From Kitagawia praeruptora (lineage: Eukaryota; Streptophyta; Magnoliopsida; Apiales; Apiaceae), in the NCBI GenBank assembly GCA_037693485.1, contig CM075345.1, positions 86,386,001 to 86,450,000 on the forward strand: DNA of 64,000 nt. The letters run 5' to 3'. Under the pieces are notes generated by a model. The model made no database searches. It was not told the origin of the DNA and worked only from the letters and a program-made list of their open reading frames with translations. Every line of letters starts with the position of its first letter. The stretch's first letter is position 1. Shown piece by piece: positions 57,015-64,000 of the stretch. A program made the position numbers and the translations under genes.

Positions 57015-59603
57015 ATGGATGACGATCAGGAGATGGAGAAGTTTGGAATGGAGAATGATTTTGAAGGGGGACAGTATATAGGGGGTGAATTTTATTACGG
57101 TAAGCGTAAGGAAAAGCAAACTCAGACAAAAGATGATGTGCTTTATGGCGTCTTTGCGTCTGACGATAGTGATTCTGATGATTACGGTTCTAAGAAGAAG
57201 AAGAAGCGGAAGAATGACTTGTCTAGGAAAGCAGACCTTAGTAAGCCTGTTAGTTTTGTGTCCACTGGCGCTGTGATGCCCAGTCAAGAGATTGATAAAA
57301 AATTGGAGGAGGAAAATAATGATCAGTACGATGATAGGCCTGCTGGTTTAGGGCTTGGTGCGTCTGGATTTGGTTCCTCTGGGCTTGGTTTTAGTTCCAA
57401 TGGAAAAGGAAAGGCAGCTCAAGAAGAAGAAGAAGAAGAAGTGGAAGTTGACATGGAGGATAATTATTTGCCAACATCTTTTGGGCGGATAATCAAAGAA
57501 GGTGCGCAGTTGCGGCGAGAGAAGGAAAAGGAGAAGTCGAAAATAAACCAGAAATCATCCCAAGGGGGAAGGAAGGAATCAAACCAGGGAAATCTTGGTC
57601 AATTCGAAAAACACACCAAAGGGATAGGTATGAAGTTGCTTGAAAAAATGGGTTACAAAGGAGGTGGGCTCGGGAAAAATGAACAAGGGATTGTGGCACC
57701 TGTTGAGGCAAAGTTACGGCCTCAAAAAATGGGAATGGGTTATAATGAATACAAGGAAGCTACTTTGCCTACATTGAAGGAACTAGAAGAGAAGAAGTCT
57801 TTACCTGATGTGAAGTCCTCAGAAAATCGATCTAAAGAGAAACTCTGGTCTAAGCAAGTGCGTTTGAAGAAGAAGAAGAATAATTATGTCACTGCCGAAG
57901 AATTACTGGCAAAGAAAGAAGAGCAGGGACTAGAAGTTGTTCAAAAGGTCTTTGATATGAGGGGACCACAGGTTCGAATCTTGACGAACTTGGAGAACTT
58001 GAATGCTGAAGAGAAGGCACGGGAAAATGATATCCCAATGCCTGAACTTCAGCACAATGTCAGATTAATCCTCGATTTAGCTGAGCTTGATATACAGAAG
58101 TTAGATCGAGATTTGAGAAATGAGAGGGAGACGGTGGTCAGTTTGCAGCAGGAAAAGGAAAGGCTTAACAAAGAGGTTGTAAACCAAAAGAAGCAGCTAG
58201 ATAATATGGAGGAGATAGTTGCCGTCTTGGACACTATAGGCAACGAAAACTTGTCAGGAACATTGACATTGACCTCTCTTGCAAAGTCATTTGGGAACTT
58301 GCAAAGGCAATATGCTGATGACTACAAACTGTGCAACTTGTCGTGCATTGCATGTTCGTTTGCTATGCCTTTGTTTATAAGGGTATTTCAGGGTTGGAAC
58401 CCACTCCAGAATCCCACACATGGGTTGGAGGTTATATCCTTGTGGAAGAACCTATTGCACGGTGATCTCACTGATCCTGGTTCACCTTACACACAGCTAG
58501 TAATGGAAGTTGTTTTCCCAGCTGTTAGGATATCTGGCACTAATACTTGGCAAGCAAGGGAACCAGAACCAATGCTTCGGTTTTTGGAGTCTTGGGAGGA
58601 GCTGCTGCCTATTCCCGTTAGGCAAACCATATTGGACAATGTGGTTATGCCTAAGTTGTCAGCTGCTATTGATTCGTGGGATCCCCGCAGGGAAACAATT
58701 CCAATTCATCTTTGGGTGCATCCATGGTTACCATGGTTACGTCAGAAGTTGGAGATCTTCTACCACACAATCCGTATCCGGCTGGAAAGTGTTCTTCATG
58801 CTTGGCAGCCTGATGACATATCTGCTTTCTGTATATTGTCACCTTGGAAGACTGTTTTTGATTCAGCCAGCTGGGAGCAATTGATGGTCCGATATATCAT
58901 CCCAAAGTTGTTGACTGTCATGCATGAATTTCAAGTAAATCCAGCCAACCAGAATCTTGACAAGTTCTATTTGGTTAGGACATGGGCTGCTGCTATTCCC
59001 ATTACCCACATGCTTCATTTAATGGACGTGTTTTTCAACAAGTGGCAAGAAGTTCTGTACCACTGGTTGTGCTCTCGCCCAAACTTCGAAGAAGTTACCA
59101 GCTGGTATGTAGGTTGGAAGGAGCTTATCCCTCCTGAACTTTTGGCAAATGAACATATTCGATACCGGCTTAATGTGGGTCTAGAGATGATGAACCGAGC
59201 TTTTGAGGGCATAGAGGTGCTACAACCTGGTATGAGAGAGAACATTAATTATCATAGGCCGCCAGAGCAAAGACAGTTTGGGGCTCCGCAGCAAGCAGCC
59301 TATAATGCTCAACAAACTTCTGCCATCCCAGTTAGTGCAACACAGATGGGGGGTGTAGGTGGTGGAAGTGAGATGAGTTTGAAAGATGTTATTGAGTTTC
59401 ATGCGCAGCAGAACGGATTGTTATTTAAGCCTAAACCTGGCAGAATGCAAGATGGTCATCAGATATATGGCTTTGGTAATGTAAGCATTATAATTGACTC
59501 TCTCAACCAGAAGGTATTTGCACAAACTGAGGAGAGGTGGTCCTTAGTGTCACTTGACCAGCTTCCTGAGTTGCACAATCGTTCTGTTCCAAGGCGACGT
59601 TAG
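57015..59603 (+). CDS. STIPL1: STIPL1/NTR1 homologue (TFIP11 family), spliceosome disassembly factor
   Basis: An uninterrupted 862-residue ORF with an intronless coding region; the known plant protein is of similar length (about 850). Start: ATG 57015 (MDDDQEMEKFGMENDF); the 21 codons before it lack an ATG and lie partly in the intron. Order of parts: N-terminal TIP_N region with acidic YGVFASDDSDSDDYG (about 40-60) and a basic KKKKKRK stretch; a Glu/Gly-rich linker; G-patch at about 200-247 (GIGMKLLEKMGYKGGGLGK); coiled coil at about 355-410; GCFC domain at about 395-665 with Trp-rich repeats (FLESWEELLPIPVRQTILDN, WVHPWLPWLRQK); a conserved C-terminal region at about 785-850. Known role: the G-patch activates the DEAH helicase PRP43 to release intron lariats; in Arabidopsis it acts in nuclear splicing and the clock. 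It is the only intact host gene here. Assignment is strong. Confidence 0.95.
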   Translation: MDDDQEMEKFGMENDFEGGQYIGGEFYYGKRKEKQTQTKDDVLYGVFASDDSDSDDYGSKKKKKRKNDLSRKADLSKPVSFVSTGAVMPSQEIDKKLEEENNDQYDDRPAGLGLGASGFGSSGLGFSSNGKGKAAQEEEEEEVEVDMEDNYLPTSFGRIIKEGAQLRREKEKEKSKINQKSSQGGRKESNQGNLGQFEKHTKGIGMKLLEKMGYKGGGLGKNEQGIVAPVEAKLRPQKMGMGYNEYKEATLPTLKELEEKKSLPDVKSSENRSKEKLWSKQVRLKKKKNNYVTAEELLAKKEEQGLEVVQKVFDMRGPQVRILTNLENLNAEEKARENDIPMPELQHNVRLILDLAELDIQKLDRDLRNERETVVSLQQEKERLNKEVVNQKKQLDNMEEIVAVLDTIGNENLSGTLTLTSLAKSFGNLQRQYADDYKLCNLSCIACSFAMPLFIRVFQGWNPLQNPTHGLEVISLWKNLLHGDLTDPGSPYTQLVMEVVFPAVRISGTNTWQAREPEPMLRFLESWEELLPIPVRQTILDNVVMPKLSAAIDSWDPRRETIPIHLWVHPWLPWLRQKLEIFYHTIRIRLESVLHAWQPDDISAFCILSPWKTVFDSASWEQLMVRYIIPKLLTVMHEFQVNPANQNLDKFYLVRTWAAAIPITHMLHLMDVFFNKWQEVLYHWLCSRPNFEEVTSWYVGWKELIPPELLANEHIRYRLNVGLEMMNRAFEGIEVLQPGMRENINYHRPPEQRQFGAPQQAAYNAQQTSAIPVSATQMGGVGGGSEMSLKDVIEFHAQQNGLLFKPKPGRMQDGHQIYGFGNVSIIIDSLNQKVFAQTEERWSLVSLDQLPELHNRSVPRRR

Positions 59604-61009
59604 AATTTTCAACTTGAGTGGCATATCTGATCATGGTTATCAATGATTTTCTGTTGCATCAGACTGAACTGGAGCAAGATTATAATATGTTTAAGATTGA
59701 TGATGCTTATCATTTGAGGTTAGTTTTTTTCCCGAACTAATTTAATAAACCTTCTAGCCCGGTGCTTGTAGTTTATTGTTCTGGTTTTTGTTGCTACTCA
59801 TGCTAGTGAAACCTCTAGCATTTCTTCATATTTTGCTGACCTTAGCTTTAGCAGCACAATATAATGTTTGTGAGTTACAATGACATTAGTTTCAAGTATT
59901 CTGAGTATAACTTTGTTTGATGGATATCTAAATCTTGTTATATTTTTGTAATAACTTATGCCTTTCTTTTTGACGTCTTTTAATGCTTCTTAAGCCATTT
60001 TTTTTAAGTGGTTAAGGCACCCTCTCTTTTCTGGTTTTCTCCCTATTATGTATTCAATAGGTGATGAATTGATGATTGATGAAGGTTGTGTATCTATCTA
60101 TCTATTAGGTCAGTCGTTCATCCAATTTGACAGTGTTCAGTGTACTTGTTTTGTATGAATTTTAAAAATGGATTCTCATATATACAACCTGTAGCATACA
60201 TTTTGCAATTTAGGCTAAAATTTATCTACTTATAATAAGGTCTTGCTTGGCGTAAAAGTCAAGTGTTTATTTGTTATTCTTAAAGTCATGTGTTGGAAAA
60301 TAACGCCGAGTTTGATTATGTTGGAACCTGTCTAAGTCCTGCACCTGCTGATGTGGGAGCTGTGCACCATCTTTATCTTTTCCCTCCATCTGTGTTGGCC
60401 TACCTGAGAATTACTGCCCTCAAAGTAGATTCTTAAAAAATGCTCTCTTTGCTCAAAAGATTGGTTTCCAGTCGAATCTTTTTTTTTTTGGGCATTTGGC
60501 CATCTGCCTATGAGATTGATTTGACATCGAATGACTCAATTTTTAGGGGTGTATTTCTCTCTGATTTGTATATCAGTTTTTAGATAGGACCAAGGATCCT
60601 CGTACCCATTTCAATTGGAATATCGAGATATTGAATGTCTCCCAGAGGAAGGAGCTTCAAGGAACTTGATATGATTTATTTAAGTTTATTGCTCTGTGTT
60701 AAGTAAAACAATTTCAAAATCATAACATATCATAAACTGAAACATTTTAAAAATTAAAGATAAGATACTAGGGTTTAATAGTTAAACCCCTGGTTTTTGT
60801 CTTGTTAAACATTTGTTTAAAAATTTGGTAATATATCACCAATGGTCCAAACTCCAAAGTCCATAACAGATTACTGCAAACATTGAGCCCTTTACAAAAT
60901 TTTCATGCATCAAAATATCTTGAGTGGACATTTAAGTAAAAATACTAAAATAGACTGTTTTAGTAAAAAAGATGGTTATTCATGTTTGCACAAACTGATT
61001 TATTTGAAC
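59604..61009 (+). other. 3' UTR and downstream sequence of the STIPL1-like gene
   Basis: No ORF of note. A possible poly(A) signal aataaa lies near 59742, about 140 bases past the stop. The rest is AT-rich with no recognisable feature. Confidence 0.5.
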
Positions 61010-61470
61010 CATAGTTGTTAAGACGTCGCCTAGGCGGCTAGGCGGTGAAAAATGGGTAGGCGTCCGACCCGCCTTGTTTTTAGTGGGTAGGCGACGCCTA
61101 GGGGCGCCTAGGCGGCTAGGCGGACGCCTAGTTCGCCTAAATCCGTCTAATCTCGTTTTTTTTTTTTTTTTTAAACCAAGCCCAACTTATTTTACACTTT
61201 ACTTTATTAATATCATTGTATTATATGTATATCTTTACACTTTACTTTATCTTTACACTTTATCTTTACACTTTACTTTACACTTTAATATAGACAGGAT
61301 TTAGAGCTACTAACGGAAAGATTCAAGACCTCAAGACAAGTGATACTTGTGCATTCTATAATAAGTTATTATTAATAACATAGACCGTGCAGGACAGCCA
61401 TTCAATATTGTATCCCACATAATATAATATATGTACACATCCTAGGTTTGAACAAACTATACCAAATATA

Positions 61471-61510
<40 letters not shown>

Positions 61511-61665
61511 ATTATAACATATAAATGTATGTATATATAAAATATACCAAATATGTATAGTTAAACGTATAATCCGCCTAATGTCGTCTAGGCGAGCGCA
61601 TAATCGCCTAGGCGGTTAGGCGGTACAATGTCGCCTAGCCTCGTCTTTACGCCTTGACAAGTATG
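61010..61665. mobile_element. 656 bp hAT-type MITE with CGCCTAGGCGG repeats
   Basis: Inverted ends catagttgttaagacgt and (inverted) catacttgtcaaggcgt match at 14 of 17 bases. An 8 bp direct repeat atttgaac flanks it (61002-61009; 61666-61673), as for hAT elements. Both subterminal zones are full of cctaggcgg / ccgcctagg palindromes (about 61024-61135 and 61575-61640). The middle is AT-rich with a T-run and a (TA)n tract. No transposase. Confidence 0.82.
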
Positions 61666-62308
61666 ATTTGAACCGCTACTCTTTTGTCGCTTGGGAAATA
61701 TGGCTTACCACAGCCAGCCTAACTCTTGTGTTTGAGATGCTTTATTGGCATTATGGCACTTTCCTTTAGGCTTCGAAAGATGGGTAATTCATAAAGTTGT
61801 ATGTTTTCTGATAGAAATAAAGATGGTGCAAATATAGCAAGTGTGTGATTTGTTACACGAAGGGAAAAATGGCCAAAATAACGTAACTTCAACTAAATTG
61901 GCCCTGATGACCGGTCACAAATTGGAACTTGGCCAAAAGTACCACACCTGATCTGATCGAAACCTCTTTTCAACACCATACTTGTATCCATTTGTTTCTC
62001 ATTTTGTGTGAACGAAAAATCTGAATGACAAACAAACATTACGCTGCCATTTCTTTAACCGTGTTCATCATAGTTTCTGCTACTGATTTCCTCTTGACTC
62101 TTCTCTACATATTGCTTAGCATATTTAGCTTTTACGATGACCCATTTTCATGTACAGTATGGTAGTTCTGTGGTTATGAATTCACTTGTTTGAGGAGTGC
62201 ACTTGTTTCAGTTAATGGATATTGGGTTTGGACTGGAGCCTCGGTAGTTGATTGATTGTAATATTAATTTTGAAGTGCTTGTGGAGGTTGTGCGTGTCGC
62301 TTTATGTA

Positions 62309-62350
62309 CGTGTGTGTGTGTGTGTGTGTGCGCGCGCGCGCGTGCGTGTG
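62309..62350. repeat. (GT)n(GC)n microsatellite
   Basis: GT repeats change into GC repeats, then cgtgcgtgtg. The minus-strand ORF over it is an artefact. Confidence 0.95.
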
Positions 62351-63484
62351 GATAGCTGTGTCTTTGTATGTGCATGTGTTTAAAACTACAAATTGGTCTC
62401 ACAATTCATATATGTTTGTTGTAGTTGTATATGCCGGTTAACAGAACCGAACAACTGCAATGTACGTAGTATATGATAATAACAGTAATATTGGAGGTTT
62501 GCCGTAAGTAGTAGAAGTTAGAAAAAAGATTACACAAGTTTCATTCACCTAAATGTCACCTGTATTTGACACGGGGTTGAATTTGCGTATCTTAACATCC
62601 AAAGCTGTTAGTTAGGGGTTCTATTGTATTTCTGTGTTAAGCTCAGATATGGTACTTGTTTCATTTTTTATTTATTACATACCTTTGTATGTGGAACTGC
62701 TGAATTTCAGCATTTAGGTCACACTGGAACTTCTGTGAACAATCAGCTAAGTAGCACATTGGTTGAGCATTTCATTGTTAATTTCAGTCCGGTAGATCAA
62801 ATATCGGATGGAGCAAACTAGGTTTTTTTTAAAGTTTTTGTGTTTGCACTTAAAATTTTAAAATAATCTTTTAAAGACGAGTAGGCAGTAGCTCAACACT
62901 GTTATTTGTGGGCAATGGAATGGAACTTTGCATATTGACTGCATTCTTTGTGAACTGATAGACTGATTGAGAACATCTTTACTACTATGGAATACTCTGA
63001 ATCACTATTGTCCTAACTCGTAAGATACTTTTGAAATTTTTAGAAACTCTGAACCGCTATCGTCTTCCAATGTTGTCCGAACGTCCAAAGATGGATTGTG
63101 TCTTCCTTCTTGTTTTTAGACATCAGTAAGGATTTAGTCATTATTGTATGTATACCTGTGCATGCAAGAAAGTGCAGATTGGTTATCAGTTTTGCCAAAT
63201 ATATTGCTCGAGTAACCATTACCAATTCATGAAAGGTTTGTGTATACAAATTGAACCTTTCAATTATTTTATTTTTTTGCTGGGAAAAAGAAGCCTGATT
63301 GCTAGTCACTTTGGTGCAGGGTCTGCTGGATAGTGTTCCCATCGCGGGTCATGGGGGATATGTGGGAATTGACGACTGCCAATCTTTAGACTGTACTTGT
63401 TTGTGCAAATTTGAATATTGACTAGTTGTGACGTTTCCAATACGTAGGTTAAACTCTTATTGTCTAGTTTCCATTCGGGTACAT

Positions 63485-63584
63485 ATTAGTTTAAGCTTGC
63501 GGAGATATATATTTTCTGTCAGATCAAGATCCTGATTAGTTTAAGCTTGCGGAGATATATATTTTCTGTCAGGTCAAGATCCTG
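63485..63584. repeat. 50 bp tandem duplication
   Basis: Two copies of a 50 bp unit starting attagtttaagcttgcgg (63485 and 63535), differing by one base (agatcaag / aggtcaag). Confidence 0.95.
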
Positions 63585-64000
63585 TCCAGAACCAGAGAAG
63601 AAACCTGACAGGACCAGGCTGAATTTTTGATTTGTTATGGTGTGGAGAACCGTTGTATCTGTTAATTTTATTTAGCTACATACTTGAGTTGTGTCAACTT
63701 TCAATTGAATCGAGTTCTGAAAGCTTGAACTTGAGGTATGCGAAGATTACTTCTTTTAACAGAGGATAATAGTAAATATTAAATGCGAACACATTAAATA
63801 ATTCAACATTTGTATTTACTTAAATTGTGTATCCGCTCAGTTATATAACCTTTGAGGCTTTGTACAAGTGATGAACATAATAATTGTCGAATATACACGA
63901 GAGGTAGGTATCTCTGATGTTCTGTGAACAAATAAAAAAAGATAAAGATGATGAGTTGTGAACCTTTTATCTGAAATTACAATGAGCCTGTTTGGCAAAT

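Larger units (their letters stand above)
61666..64000. other. Downstream region without recognised gene
   Basis: No convincing coding sequence on either strand. A plus-strand stretch near 62700-62820 (aatttcag then an open 65-codon run) and one near 63315 (ttggtgcag) look weakly exon-like, but match nothing I know. Confidence 0.4.

Noticed and set aside
57085..59402. Several ORFs in other frames over the STIPL1-like gene
   Set aside because: Shadows of the real coding frame.
62208..62402. Minus-strand ORF rich in His/Thr
   Set aside because: Translation of a GT/GC microsatellite.
62624..62821. 65-codon plus-strand ORF with a possible acceptor before it
   Set aside because: No recognisable motif and weak start; left as unassigned sequence.

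Overview
This is nuclear DNA of a flowering plant. The long copia and Athila-like retrotransposons, CACTA, Helitron, TRIM and hAT elements, AT-rich spacers, microsatellites and a plant-type splicing-factor gene all fit a TE-rich eudicot genome. An asterid is likely because the large third ORF of the copia element resembles ORFs I associate with asterid copia elements, but that is only an inference. No rRNA gene, tRNA gene or CRISPR array was recognised.

Layout. 1-5951: Sirevirus-like Ty1/copia element on the minus strand, running off the left edge, decayed. 5952-6374: gypsy LTR remnant plus (CA)n/(TA)n tracts. 6375-38108: an old AT-rich element with related inverted ends, both against TA microsatellites, now split by three insertions. 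These are (a) a 14 kb Sirevirus-like copia element (7939-27804, TSD tatta) that itself holds a 5.8 kb pol-less Athila-like element (21952-27760, TSD ccccc); (b) a 290 bp LINE tail (28114-28403); (c) a 6.75 kb Helitron with decayed Rep and helicase exons (30490-37240). 38161-39723: TA-flanked fold-back MITEs, tandem repeats and AT-rich sequence. 39724 to about 50285: a minus-strand L1-type LINE cut by a 5.6 kb CACTA element (42129-47747, TSD aac) carrying pieces of a receptor-like kinase gene and a CTLH/CRA-domain gene. 50286-56370: LTR-like remnant, TRIM element, stacked non-autonomous Helitrons, a Mutator-like MITE and a 1.3 kb inverted-repeat element.

The only gene that looks functional is 57015-59603 (plus): an uninterrupted 862-codon homologue of STIPL1/NTR1 (TFIP11 family), the G-patch partner of PRP43 in spliceosome disassembly, with a likely 5'UTR intron. 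Downstream is non-coding sequence with a 656 bp hAT-type MITE (61010-61665), a GT/GC microsatellite and a 50 bp duplication.

The most interesting part is the copia element at 7939-27804. After gag-pol it carries a very large third ORF (15779-20540, broken by stops) behind its own gene-like leader. The spacer before that ORF holds the same TTCGA/TCGAA motif family that fills the LTR. Both copia elements switch from gag to pol by the same frame offset at a site resembling a 3' splice site.
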